Below are positions 9,452 through 21,264 of a DNA stretch of 64,000 bases, piece by piece. Origin of the DNA: Poa pratensis. Taxonomy: Eukaryota > Streptophyta > Magnoliopsida > Poales > Poaceae. Positions within the stretch are counted from its first letter, which is position 1, and each line of letters opens with the position of its first letter. The position numbers were made by a program, and so were the translations under genes. Location: NCBI GenBank assembly GCA_947311845.1, contig CAMZMU010000027.1, positions 47,370,758 through 47,434,757 on the forward strand, written 5' to 3'. The notes under the pieces were generated by a model, which saw nothing but the letters and a program-made list of their open reading frames with translations, ran no database searches and had not been told where the DNA came from.

Positions 9452-11827
9452 ATACTATGAAGAGGGACGGGGCGCGGGCGACACGGGGGAAACCCTAACC
9501 GCGCCGCCGTAGGTCCCCCGCCGCCTCTCCCCCGCTTCGCCGCCGATGGCAAAGCCGCGCGCGCACCCGGGGGTGGCGGCCGCGGAGCACCGCGGTGGCG
9601 GCCCCGGGCCGTGGTGGCGGAGGCCGGCGAGAGTAGGCGGCCCGACCGACGCGGGCCGCGGTGGATCCGATGCTCCGATGATGGACCTGACGCGGGCGGG
9701 CGGCGGCCTGCCTCGGGCGGTGGTGGGGCATCCCGCGCGTCGGCGCCCTTGGCGTGGGCGTCTCAGGCTCGCGAGCCACAGCGGGGAGGCTGCTGGTGGC
9801 CTGTTCTACTGCGGTTATAGCAAGGTGGCCGGAAGTCCCAGGTTTGTTTATCTGGTGCTCCGGCTGAGGTACCCTCCTGGCTGGTCGCCGCTGCATCTTG
9901 TGGTCAGGTTTGTGGAGTGATGGTGGTTGATGCTGTTCGACGAGTGCAGGTACATGGAGCCGACCAGTACAGTTAGATTGGTGTCAGCGCTAGGTTTTAA
10001 TTAAATCTTCTTCTGCTAAATAGAAATGCTAGAGCTGTTGGTAGAAGTAAAAGCTGTTTTCAGGTTTAGAAAATCTGTTGTAGAGATAGATGCTACTGTT
10101 AATATGTTTGAGAAGTTAGAGAAAGCTAGAGCTTGTATTTTTTCAGGCAAGTATCAGTAGAGTTAAACAGCTTTTAGTTACAAAAAAGATGTAAAGAGTA
10201 GAGTAGCAGAGGTTGAGGAAAGTTGAGTTATCTTTTCTGTTGAGTGACACTTTAGATGATGAAGATCAGGAATGGACTTTATAGTTAGATTGATGGCTGG
10301 GCTAGGTTTCAATAAATCTAGTTCTGTGAATAGAAATAATGGCAAAGTAAAGCTAGAGGTTTTTATGTTGGTAAAGCAAAGCTAATGGGCCGATTAAATT
10401 CAGTATATAATGGCAAGTTTTACCTGAAGTGCTAGAGGTATAGATCAAGCTGAGTTTGTTTTCTTTTGCTTGTTCTAGTTTTTCCTTTCGCTTGAATTTC
10501 ATTGGTTTACAGGAAACAAAGAAATTTCCTTTTATGATTCCTGGTATAATACTAGTATAAGTGGTAGAGCTTTTTTTTCCGTTGGTTTTGGGTGCCATCT
10601 CAGGCTTTTCTGGTGGTATTTTTCTGGGTGTAGATGTAGATGTTTTTGATGTATTAGCTTCTGAATTTGGTAGAGTATTGCTATGTTGCGTGTTAAAATA
10701 TAAATAGTCTGGTCTCATTTCCGTTTTTTGCTTCTGTTATGGGGTGCCCCATGCTAGAGATAAGTAAGCTTTTCTGGTAAAATTTATTTATGTTTTTTAG
10801 ATGTTCTTCTTCTGCTCACCTTATTGTTGGAGTTTTTTTTAATTTGTTTAGGAGAGTAGATGAGAGTAATTAAAGAAAGTAGGCTATCTATATGGTCTAG
10901 TTTGTTTAATGCTGTGATAGAAAAATGGATTATGAAGGATTTAGAGATACGTGGTAGACGCTTTACTTGGTCATATAACCAGCAGGATTCATCCTTGGTA
11001 GACTAAGTCAGTGTTCTTTGCTGTATAGTTGCTGTGTCTAGCTATAAAAATGTTCCAACTTAAATGGTCATACAGAAAAATATGGGTGTGTTAGAGTCCC
11101 GTTGAAAATTAAGTTTTTTCTTTGGCTGACAGGGCTTAATAGTTTTTGACTAAGGATTACCTGTTACATATATAGGGGTTGGCAAGGAAAAGAGTATAAA
11201 TGTATGTTCTGTTTTAATTTAGAGTCTATCGCCTATTTCCTGTAAAGTTTAGACCTGTTATTGCTGCTGGAATAGCTGATCAATGGGCATGTGTACGGAA
11301 GGAAAAACGTCAAATGACTTTAAACTTCCGCTGCACAGCTGTTGCTTTTGTGGCTGAGGTTTTCAGCACGAAGGAGAGGCAGGTTTGGCATCGGCTAGGT
11401 GGGATCTGAGGTGTTCAGCTGCTGTCCTTTGAAGGAAGAAGTTGTACTGTGTGTGGCAGCTGAAATCTTCAGCAGGCGAAAGCGGTTGGGCGCCGATCGT
11501 TCTGAGGATAGAAGAATAGAGTTTAAAGAAGAAAGGACTGGACAAGTAAAGAGCTGGGATGCTGGTGCCGTTTAGGTTCTGTTCTGGCTAGGTTTTTTAC
11601 ATTTGGTGTTGTAATAAGTGGATGTAGCTGGAGTTTGCTGTTTGTTGTAGTGTGTTGTCGGACGGTGGTTAGGATAGTTCTAGTAGAGTTGTTGTTCCTG
11701 CGTCGCAGGGGAGGTTGTGTGCCCCTGGGCGTGTTGTTGTTTGACGTGCTGGGTAAAATTTTGTATTATCAGTTTTTCGATTATATTGAAAAATTGGGGG
11801 ATGGCCCCTCCTTTCTAAAAAAAAAAT
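9452..11827 (+). mobile_element. internally deleted LINE, 2.4 kb
   Basis: Bounded by near-identical 12 bp duplications: TAGTGTGCACAT (9440-9451) and TAGTGTGCTCAT (11828-11839). It ends in an A tract at about 11818-11826. The first ~450 bp is very GC-rich, like a LINE 5' leader. Decayed ORF2 pieces are visible. Around 10937-11005 the plus strand reads DLEIRGRRFTWSYNQQDS, matching the end of the LINE APE endonuclease. Around 11070-11130 it reads VPLKIKFFLWL, matching the zinc-binding region near the end of LINE reverse transcriptases. The reverse transcriptase core between them is missing, so it cannot move by itself. Confidence 0.75.
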
Positions 11828-11839
11828 TAGTGTGCTCAT

Positions 11840-13626
11840 CGTATTTGCTTCTCTTCATGGTTGGTCAAATAATAAAAATGTTCCGTCTAGCGGTGCTCAA
11901 AATAGCGTCGCATCTGCCTATGGATCGATCTGGCAGCGACGACTACGCCGGCTATGTGTAGGTTCATATGACTTGCTATACATGGTCATACGACGTGAGT
12001 ATTAGTATTTTGAAGACAATTCGTTCTTTGACAAATGAAACAGAACTCACCTTTCGGACGGAAAAGTAGTACTAGTATGTTTCCCCACACTATCAAACCT
12101 ACAAATTTTTTTTTTACAACATGTCACTCATGTTACTCGTGGGTATTTTTTTGCGAAAATTACTCGTGGGTATTCAACAGAAATCATACAACAACTTTGA
12201 AGTTTGGTAAACAAGTTCAATTGCTCGGTGGACCATGCTAAGTCTGGAGACAGTCGATCTAGAAATAACCGGCCGTTCCACGTATTGCTGTTTGGTGCCG
12301 CCAAAGTACACTGGAGACGTTGAGTTGGCCACAACAACACCTATTTTATCTGTTGTGTTCACCTACAATTTTCTTGGATAAGGACAATAACTCAATAAGG
12401 CACGTGTCGATCGATCGAGATAATTTTTTAGTTTAGAACCGTATCGATCGAGATAATAACCTGTTAACTTGCCAACCATCAGTGTAGTTATGCCACTAGA
12501 ACATTGTAATAGCTGACAGCACCGAGCTACTTCTCGGGATATATCTACAGAACAGAGACCAAATGTTCTGGATCTCTCTAGAATCAGGAAGCCACCTACG
12601 AGACCAAAACGTTCTAGACCCCGTTTGTCAGGCTCATCGTAATGAGCCTGTCCCGAAATCGACCTGAAAGCAACACAGAGCATGAGAGAGGCAAGACGGA
12701 AAGCGGTGGACTCTTCGGTTCCACGAGTGAGTGAGCAGCCAGAGCCAAACTCGAAAATGCCAATCCCCCGTGGATTCCATAGGGTGCTCTCGTGTCTTCT
12801 TCCCTGCTGCTAGTTCTTATGCGTTGTGGCCCAATCATATGCCGGCCATCTGTACCGCGCTCCAAAAAGTTCGACATATATTTTTAGATAAAAGAGACCG
12901 ACATATATTTGTCGACGATGTATGCTGACCACAGATCGACGGGCGTCGTGGCAGGTGGCACCGCCGGTGTAGACGTACGCGGCGGGCCGACTGATATTGA
13001 GCCCGGCCTTGCTCTATGCCGCGTACGTTCTGGTCGACACGCATCGCATGGATCGCGCTAGAACCAACGTGACGGCCGGACAATCACCCAAGGACGCCGC
13101 ACGTCAGGGCCCTGCCAGAAATAGTGCGGCGTGATGGAACCGGTGATACATGACCTAGGCACGCCGATGCGGCGCTGGGCTGTACAGGTTTCGCCGGGGG
13201 CGGTGGCTTGGCCGCCCGGCCACAGCATATATCCCCGCCCCGACCCCTATCGTGAAAGGGGCAGGTACGTAGGTCAATATATATAATGGCTGGCTTTTCC
13301 ACTCTGGATGGAGGCTTTCTTCTTGCTTGCCGCGCGATTAATATATTGGCGGGGGGAGTACGCGCGAGATGGTGTAGCTTGACGCCGACGCCGCCCGTGT
13401 CGACCCGGCCTGTTTCGTGGCCGACCAGCCCAGCCAATCTGCCTAGTGTCAACCTGGATTCGAATTGTTTAGCATCGGAATAAACCGCACGCGTCGTCGA
13501 ATCTCTCCCTAGTTTCTCTGCACAAGGAAACACTCATTCATCACCGGTTTTCCTTTCTTTCCTCTGCCGTGGTATCACAGGCAAGTAAACACCGTCACCG
13601 TGCACCCTCTGTTCTTTACGGCGTGC
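11840..13626. other. intergenic DNA downstream of kinase gene 2, no gene seen
   Basis: Open frames exist on the minus strand (for example 13084-13533) but show no signal peptide, domain or repeat family and sit in mixed-composition DNA. Several GATC-rich clusters are present near 12400-12460. Nothing else supportable. Confidence 0.4.
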
Positions 13627-15119
13627 CTAATTACTTTTTTTTGTTGCGAAAGTGCTTAATGTAGTAAATTGCAGGAGATGTGTAAAGTCAGACATGCTGT
13701 TTTCTCCAAACACGGATACCAGAAAATTCAGTGAGGACGCACTTATCAGAACGGGTCCAGAACAGAGTATGAACGGAAGAGAAATCATCAGAACGGGACA
13801 GACAAAAATTTGTGGTAAACCAAACTTGTGTATTGCAGTAATTCGATTATTACAGGATAGTAGTATCTCGACTGAAACTACATCTCTTTCGGAGCTAGAA
13901 CAGACTTTACTCTGACGACCATCAACCGAAGGATCGTCGGCCAGGATATCGCCACCGAAAGTCTCATCCTCCGCGACGTCCACTTGTTCGTCGATCGAAA
14001 GGCCACCGACGACGACAGCTACGTCCTCGGCTGGCACCACCGCCGCGGACCCGAACACTTTGCCTGGCGCTCTGCTGGCCACATCAGCCGCCGGCTCCTT
14101 GGTTGCTGCTGGCGTATCGCAGACGTCACCACACTGCACGCTGCTGAGCACATCGATCCAGCCTTCGTCGGAGTCCCACTCCGGCAGCAAGGAGGAGCAC
14201 GACGACAGTGACTTGATCCTCTCGGACACATTCTCGCAAATCTCATCCTCTGTCTCCGACTCCCAGAATGCGGCGTCGAGCGTGCTCTTGGGCGACACCC
14301 ACCGCCCGGCCTTCGCCTCTCCCGCCACTTGTAGCAATGCCAGGAACGGGTGCTCCAGGAGCTCCGCGGCCGTGCACCGGTCGCGGGCGTCTCTCGCGAA
14401 GCACATGGCGAGGAAAGCCTTCGCCTCGGGGACAGCCACGCCGGCACCTCAGGCACGGCGTCCGTGTAACCGATCCGGTGGACGGCCGCGAGGAAGTTGT
14501 CGAGGTCGCTCCAGGGCGCGCGCCCGGTGGCCATCTCGATGATCGTGCAGCCGAGAGCCCACACGTCGGCGGCCGGGCCCTGATCCTCCCCGCGGGCCAC
14601 CTCGGGCGCCATGAACGCGGGCGTGCCTCCGATCGGCCTCGCCGAATCAATGATCGTCCTCCTCGCGCACCCGAAATCGGCGAGTTTGGCCCGCCCGTCG
14701 GCGCCGATCACGATGTTTCTGGACTTGATGTCCCCGTGCACGAGCGAGTTGGCGTGGATGTAGGCGAGCCCGCGCAGGACGTCCGCCGCGTAGGCGCGGA
14801 TGGCGTGCTCCTCGAGGCGTCCCCCGTTGCGGTCGACCTCGTCGGCGAGCGAGCCGCCCGGGGCGAGCTCGAAGAAGAGGTGGTACGAGCCGTCGTCGTG
14901 GTGCGCCCCGCCGCCGATGCAGCGGATGATGTGAGGCGAGCTGAGGCCGGAGAGGATGCCCTGCTCGTGGGTAAGAAGCGCCGCGTCCGCCGCGGCCACC
15001 GACTTGACCGCGAACAGCTCGCCCGACGCGCCGTCGGCAGCCAGGGACACCACGGCCCCGGAGGAGCCACAGCCGAGTGTACGCAGCCGCGTCCATTGCC
15101 GGCTCACGGCGATCGCCAT
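13627..15119 (-). pseudogene. MAPKKK17/18-like kinase with a frameshift (kinase gene 2)
   Basis: Starts at the ATG at 15119 (MAIAVSRQWTRLRTLG) and aligns with kinase genes 1 and 3 throughout. It shows loop GCGSSGAVV (third position of the first GxG triplet kept), Lys39, HGDIKSRN, DFGCAR and TPAFMAPE, then DVWALGC. Near 14428-14432, after VPAWLS, one base is missing relative to gene 1: where gene 1 encodes LSAEAK, this copy has one base fewer. The reading then leaves frame, stopping near 14019. The lost frame resumes at once as EAKAFLAMCFARDARDR and continues through SPKSTL, PEWDSDEGWIDVL and a long tail to 13627. As written, the product is about 366 residues and lacks the last helices of the C-lobe. 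A single sequencing error could also explain it. Everything else is intact, so the loss, if real, is recent. Confidence 0.85.
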
Positions 15120-15237
15120 TCGAGCTCTTGACTTGGCTTGGCTTGCTGTGTGGTTTGGTTGCTTGCTGCTCTTGATGCTTGCGGTGGCTTTGATCTTGCT
15201 TGTTCTTTTTGTTTGGTGTGAGTTGGTTGTGCGCGTT

Positions 15238-15245
15238 TATATATA
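15238..15245 (-). promoter_or_regulatory. TATA box of kinase gene 2
   Basis: TATATATA, about 119-126 bp upstream of the ATG at 15119. Unlike genes 1 and 3, I see no CACGTG in the ~350 bp above it. Confidence 0.65.
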
Positions 15246-15480
15246 CTAGAGCATCCAAGGAGGTTAGGAGGAGGAAGGGAAGGGGAATGAGGAGACGACT
15301 TGGAGCTAATTGGGGGGGGGGGGATTAGTTTAGGAGGCCGATCGGGGAAGGTGTTTGGTGTGTGTCAGAAAGAAAGCGTGCCTCTACTTGTGCGTTCTAC
15401 CCACGCGCGGCAATTGGACGCTGCTGCGTCTCTCCGTTTGTGTGGGTGGGAACGCGCGGCTCTTGCATGCCGTCAAGTAT

Positions 15481-18400
15481 CCAGCGCCGTCATACGCATC
15501 TCCTCTCCTCGCCACTGTTATAGTATCATTTTCGCCGGGAATCTCCGAGTTCCATTTTTGTGGCGCTGCAACAATAGGATATGCGCTCTGTTTCAGCGTG
15601 TTTTTATTTTCTTTCACAAACTTGAGAACGAGGAACACGAGATATGTTAGTACCTCCGGTTGAGGACTAGGAAAAAAAAAACTCTGCTCGTGTTTCTCGC
15701 GTGATTAAATTGCATGCTCGAGCAGCCAAAAATAGTTCTTCTACATGTGAAGCAGGAGTGTGTGTTAGTACTACATTACGATCAGGTCAGCTCCGCGATA
15801 GTTGGTCGCTAATTAATCCGCGGCAGGTCAGCCACCGGTCGAGGTTGTTGATTCCGGGTCAGTTCGTCAGCTGCGCCTTCCCAAATTAAACCAGCGGTGC
15901 TGTGCCGCCGCACCGGTCAAAATACGACGTACAACGGCCGGCCGCAGTGTAGTGCCTCCTTCTTCCTCTCGCTCGGTCAGAGACTATAGATCAACCGCCG
16001 CGAAAGCAAAATGTGGCGACACTTAGTGGTTGCTGATTCATTCCGCCCTGATAGACACTAGTAGAAGAACTCGGATCTCGATGCATGCTAGGTGCGGAGG
16101 TCAACGCGTGCGTGCGCCCAAAAGGGGCTTCGGTGCATTGGGTGACATGCTTGCTGGGTTGACAATGTGGCTTCGGAGTCTGCAACAAAGTAAAGCAGAG
16201 TTTGCTGCACCAAACCCACCGTAGACCGGGTAGGTACTTGGACATGTACTCCGACTGTAACTGCTATGCACCAACAATATCCTGGGAAATCCTGCTCAAG
16301 ACTGAGAAGAAACCAAATTCAAATTCGGGTGTGGAATCAAGATAAGACCGGAGTTCAGAACTAGCTACTTGCGTTCATTGGGACCGATGATGAGTTGGTG
16401 CTGGCGTTCACCCACTACATATCTGCTTGTGCCACTGTGCCAGTGGTAGTTTGATTGAAGCTGTGTTACATATCGCAGAAGAGGTGCTTTCAACCGCTGT
16501 CACCTAGTATGCAAATTGCTTGTGTACTCGACCACTGTCTACTGAGAGGAGCAGTAGTTTCAGGTTGTTCAAATTGCTTATGCACTCGACCACTCTTCTC
16601 ATCCTGCTAGTGCCAGCAGTAGTTCACTTCATGCTGTACAAATTGCTAATGCACCCAACCACTGTCTTCTCCGCCTACCGCCGGCAGTAGTAGATCAGGC
16701 CGTGCAAATTGCTAGTAATGCACTCGACCACTGTCTCCTAGTGCCAGTAGTAGATCGATCTAGTCTTATCCGCTGTTTCTCGCTGGCTCATATCATGTCT
16801 CTCGGATGGCTCTGGTTAGTCGTGCGGAACCAGTGGCTTGTCTCCCGACCGAAAAGGAAACCACAGCTCGCAGCCAGCATTGTTGGGGCGGCCGATCGAA
16901 AGGGACCAGACCAAGCAGCAACATGCCGGCAATTGGGATATGCGTCAGAGATACATTCCGCAGCGAGAATGAAGATGCTCGGACCTTCGCGATGCCGGCG
17001 GCCTATCGGTCCCTCCCCGGCCGTCCACACGGTGGTGGGGCACGTCGGACGTGCACGCGCACCGGCGTCGTCGTCGTCGCGTCCCAGCACGGCGCAATCT
17101 GGCCAATTGGCAATGCGCATGCACGTAGATCCGATTCATCCACCTCGTCGGAGAACACCTACGACATGGTCACGACGCACGTACAGGAGCTAGCTGCAGT
17201 GGCTGGAGAAACAAACGAAGATCAATCGCGCCGATCAGAATCGAATCAAGCGCCGGATTCGATTCGGCCGCCGCTCGCCCGCTCGCGCCGGTCGGTCTGG
17301 CCCCAGACCGCACATGCCGGTGGTGTCGCATGCGATGCCTGCACGTTGCGAACGCGTAAGATAAGGTGACGCCGACGATGCCGAGGCCCGAGCGTTCGGT
17401 ACGGGTCTATACTTACAAAATCTTCAGATATGTAGTCGCCTCCCCAGTCCCCACCCCTATGATTTCATTACCATTTTTCTTCAGAACTCCGAGGCTAAGC
17501 TGTTCCATTGGGCATTTCTTAAACCATTTGCCGGTTGGACTCTGCTCCTTTTTGGTTGAAGCAGCTCTAGGTCGGGAGTGGGTCAACCGTTTAGACATTT
17601 TCCTACTACTCTACTTGGTTAAACGGTATCCAATAGAAGAAAGAAGAAGAATTCGCCGCAAGTCTTTTATAAAAAAGGAGAAGAAAGAACATGTTATTTA
17701 CTTCCCCCCAATTCTGTTTTATGTGTCTTCTAACGTGGATGTGAGGTTGTTGACGAACATCACACGAGATAGGAGATTGTCCATGTCTCAGGATTTCATG
17801 AGACGAGACACTGTGATTTGATTTCAATCAAGCAGATATATTAAGGAAGTGATGGATCATGGTCCTCTGATTCTCTGAACCATGTCATGTTAGGAAAGTG
17901 GTATGCTAGGAAAGTGTCACAGTTAAACAAGCCCACCTATGTTCAGTGACAGTGCACCTAACATCTGGCGATCGTTCTCTGCAGGCTGCAGCTGTAAACC
18001 TGCATCAGTGGATTAACTTCGACAACTGTGTTTCCTTGCACATATTCAGTGTACCGACGTTTAGCACACGAGAAGCCCAAGTGCTGAACACTGACGGAAC
18101 ATCTGATAGCAGCCCGGAGCTAGTATTTCACATTCAGGATGAGAGGAGAATGCCCAGTTGTGTATTTACATCTCAGTAATTGTTTATGACGAAGTGAAGT
18201 TCGATTGAGTCGGATCCAATCAAGTTTCGCAAATAAAAGAAGGTTCACGATCCCGATTTTGTTTCCAACTTGAATAAACAATTGCAACTTACCACTATAC
18301 TGAACAAATGATTGATTATGTTGATCCCTGCTAAAGGCAACTTGAACACTTAACCTTTTTCCGCATATCGAAAGGCAAGCTCGTACGCTTTGACACCGTC

Positions 18401-19045
18401 CACTACTAATTATTTTTTTCTGATTCCAGCAAGACTCAAAGGTGGCCTTGAATCCGTAGCGAGGCGTTGACACTACCGACGGCCCGGCTTTCTTATTTTA
18501 AAACAAAGCAGCGCTTTAGTAGCGGTAGTGGAGTCAACGTCTAAAAAAAGAGAGAACAAAAAGATACATTAACATAGTCAACCCCTCAATAAAATACTAA
18601 CGGATGTTGACATGTATCGACCGCCGGTTGGCTGATGGGCGATGGTGAGCAGAGCTGGAGTACCTTTCACACTTGAATACAAGAATTGTCAACTTGGGAG
18701 AGGAGTAAGCTATAGTTATGGCTTTGTGTTAGTACCTAAAGCCGTCCTATTTGCAATAAATATATTATCCCGGCCTAACTCCATCACATTACAATTTCAT
18801 TTGTCAATTGCATGCTTGGCGAAAGGGCCACTGGATAACAGGATGAGGCATCTTGAATTCTTAGCTTGGAACTAAACCCTTGAGTACCTCGCAGTTGAGG
18901 GGCGAGCCTCTTTTGGTTGAACGGAAGTAGTTGTTGCCTCCTTACTCCTGAGACATGTCACTGTGTAAAGGCATAAAAGTAAAGAAACTAGGCAAGACTG
19001 CACCAATTGTCAATCTGTTGGTGGTTGCTGAGGGTGAGTATAAGC
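15481..19045. repeat. segmental duplication, copy A
   Basis: Homologous in the same orientation to 27488-34705 (copy B). Shared stretches include GTCATACGCATCTC, GAGAACGAGGAACACGAGAT, CACCAAACCCACCGTAGAC, CTATGCACCAACAATATCCT, CCGACCGAAAAGGAAACCAC, GTTGTTGACGAACATCACAC and CAATCTGTTGGTGGTTGCT. Divergence is substantial but the order is conserved. Copy A holds about 400 bp near 15780-16190 with no clear partner in B. It lacks the inserted elements of B and so shows their empty sites: 15645-15655 for the first MITE, 17647-17655 for the MULE-like element and 18598-18600 for Harbinger. It starts ~360 bp upstream of kinase gene 2. Frames within (for example 16806-17369) are not conserved as proteins between the copies. 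Confidence 0.85.
16510..16755. repeat. imperfect ~65 bp tandem repeat in copy A
   Basis: Four units built on CAAATTGCT followed by ATGCACTCGACCACTGTCT and a GCCAGCAGTAGT segment. Copy B has about three units at 28440-28600. Copy number therefore differs between the duplicates. Confidence 0.65.
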
Positions 19046-19189
19046 ATATCTTCTCCTCATGGTCGCAAATACAGCATCTGAAAAATTGTCAACAACCTTG
19101 CCGTGAGCCAACTACCTTTCCATTTAGGCAGGCAATTTTATTGCTGGTTCTTTCATTTCTCATTTTCTTTTCACAAGGCGTTTTGCTGC

Positions 19190-19515
19190 TTCGAAAAAAG
19201 GACAGCGCATCTGCGTGGCGGACTAGTTTAGATAAGCTGGCTGCCTCTAGAACCCTAAATTGGTGTGTTCTTAATCTAAGTAGGGCTGCAGTTCAGCACC
19301 CAACCCTGCAAACCCAACCGTGTGTTAGATTAGGTGGCGTCCAAAGTCAACATTCCACAACGAAACGATCTTTCTGTTCACCCGTCCAAGATATTAGCTG
19401 CATATCATATCAAGCCGTTGATCAGCAAGAATCCTGTGCTTATGTAAGCCGTGCGGTCGCCACGTACATCTCACTGATGACCTCACTTTCTTCAGATATC
19501 TCTCTTTTATGAGGT
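19190..19515 (-). repeat. dispersed repeat; inverted partner at 1005-1285
   Basis: The reverse complement of this block matches 1005-1285, including GTCATCAGTGAGATG and GATCGTTTCGTTGTGGAATG. The partner sits beyond the 3' side of kinase gene 1, while this copy lies upstream of kinase gene 2 beyond copy A. No gene is visible. Confidence 0.65.
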
Positions 19516-19683
19516 CTGAGTTTCCACCTACAAATTTTGGTGCTGCCTGACGCTCGCTCTGACTTACACCCGCCGGCCGCCGCCATACAAGTATTCTGTT
19601 CGTCTCTCCTTGCTCAGCTTCAGATCAGAGAGAACCTTCCTTCCTACCTACCTGCACATCCGAGCAGCATACACCATTAGCAG

Positions 19684-21247
19684 ACACACGAAACAGGCTT
19701 TCGTCCAGCTTTATAAATAAAGCCCAACGGCCGAACAGATACAAAGTGATGAGGAAACCTTCTTACAAGACAGATCAAAGATAAACAACAAAGAAAAAAG
19801 GAAACCAGACTTGCCACCGAGGACTCCAACGTATGATCGAGAAGTACCGAGGCTCCACGACGACGCCCCCAACAGGGTGACAACGCAAAGCGTCGCCGCC
19901 GTCTAGACCAAGAGGTCAAGGTTTTCACCCGGAGCCATAGTGTGGAGAAGGCACCCACAACAGCGCCCCCAAGAGGGTTACGACACCCGCAGGCGTCGTC
20001 GCTGATGGCGCCGAAGCGCAGAGCTTTCGCTCGGAAGCACCATTCTGCCACGCTAAGTGCAGAGAGAGCACCCACAACAGCGCCCCCAAGAGGGTTACGA
20101 CACCCGCAGGCATCGTCGCTGTTGGCGCCGAAGCGCAGAGCTTTCGCTCGAAAGCACCTCTCTACTACACTCGATATCACGAAACGCCAACAGTCTCGAG
20201 CCAGGCCACCAGGACGCGATCTGAGAGCCGCCATTGCCGAAGCGAGGCCAGCACCAGGAAATCCTTCCGCCAACTCCACGCCACCCACCGACCCACGTGG
20301 TCCGAGAAGACGACCATCACCGCTGCCACGTCACTTGCCGCAGAGTCGCACGCGCAGACCACCTTCCGAGGCCGCCGCCCCGGCATCCAAGATCTCGCAC
20401 CCAGGGGAAGCATGTGTCTAGACGACAAGTCCATCGGAACGGATAGTAGAAGGACCGAGATAGCCTGCCCTAGAACAGTGGGGGTGCAACTAGAAGGACG
20501 CACCCGCCGGTCACACCCGCAAACCTCGAGTAAACAAGGCTGCTAGGCGGTCACCGGATCCAGCGCCCCATCCACTCCATGGTCGGGGGAAGGGTTCCCG
20601 AACCTCGGGAACCACTGAAACCCTAGGCAGCAGGGACCGCCCAACCCAGATCAGGCCCACGGGCCCAGATCTGTGCCGAGAGCCCGCCGCTCCGGCCAGC
20701 TCCGCCAGCCACCGTCCCGAGGCCGAGCTGCCTCTGCTCCTTCCCGTCACCTGCCAGAGGATAGCCGCCGTCGAGCGCCCTGCAAACCTGGCCGAGAACT
20801 CCGGCCCGAAGCCGCATCCAGCGTCGTCCGAGCCGCCGCCGCCACCACGACGCCGCCGTCCCTGGCCCGCCCCACCGCCACCGAGTCTCCGCACCGCCGC
20901 CGGAGCGGCCGTGCCGCCGTGCCCTCGGTCAGCACGGCGCCCAAGATGCGAAGGCCGGCCCGCGCCGGGCTCCACGAGCGAGGGAGAAGAGGATCCTCGC
21001 CGCCGCCAGCGCCCGGCCTATGGCCGGCGACGCCGTCCCGCGGCGGCGAGGGAGGGGGCGGCGCAGAGGGAAGCTGATGAGGACGGGGCGGCTAGGGTTC
21101 CCGCCCGTCGCTCGCGGGAGCGACGAGGGGAACAGGGGAGAGGAGGAGGGCGGGGGCGGAGCGGGCTAGCCGGCGGCGGCGCGGGCTGGCCGGCGGTGGC
21201 GGCGGCGGCTAGGGTTGGGGAGGTTCTTTGGAGGTCGCGGGAGCTCC
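19684..21247 (-). mobile_element. non-autonomous LINE-type retroposon, 1.6 kb, minus orientation
   Basis: Flanked by a perfect 17 bp duplication, GCATACACCATTAGCAG, at 19667-19683 and 21248-21264. In its own orientation it begins with a GC-rich leader (CCTCCCCAACCCTAGCCGCC) and ends near 19684-19740 with GGGCTTTATTTATAAAGCTG, a 3' end style I associate with grass LINEs, without a long A tail. It contains an internal tandem duplication of about 117 bp (19951 onward and 20068 onward; shared GCACCCACAACAGCGCCCCC). The frames within are composition-driven and carry no reverse transcriptase, so mobilisation must depend on another element. Confidence 0.75.
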
Positions 21248-21264
21248 GCATACACCATTAGCAG

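Noticed and set aside
13084..13533. 149-codon minus-strand frame downstream of kinase gene 2
   Set aside because: No recognisable motif, no leader or TATA support, composition-driven.
14268..15131. Plus-strand frame of 287 codons over kinase gene 2
   Set aside because: Antisense shadow of the kinase frame; the residue pattern mirrors the shadow over gene 1.
16806..17369. 187-codon frame in copy A (and the related frame at 28671-29447 in copy B)
   Set aside because: The DNA is homologous between the copies but the frames shift relative to each other and no domain appears, so it is not behaving like a protein gene.
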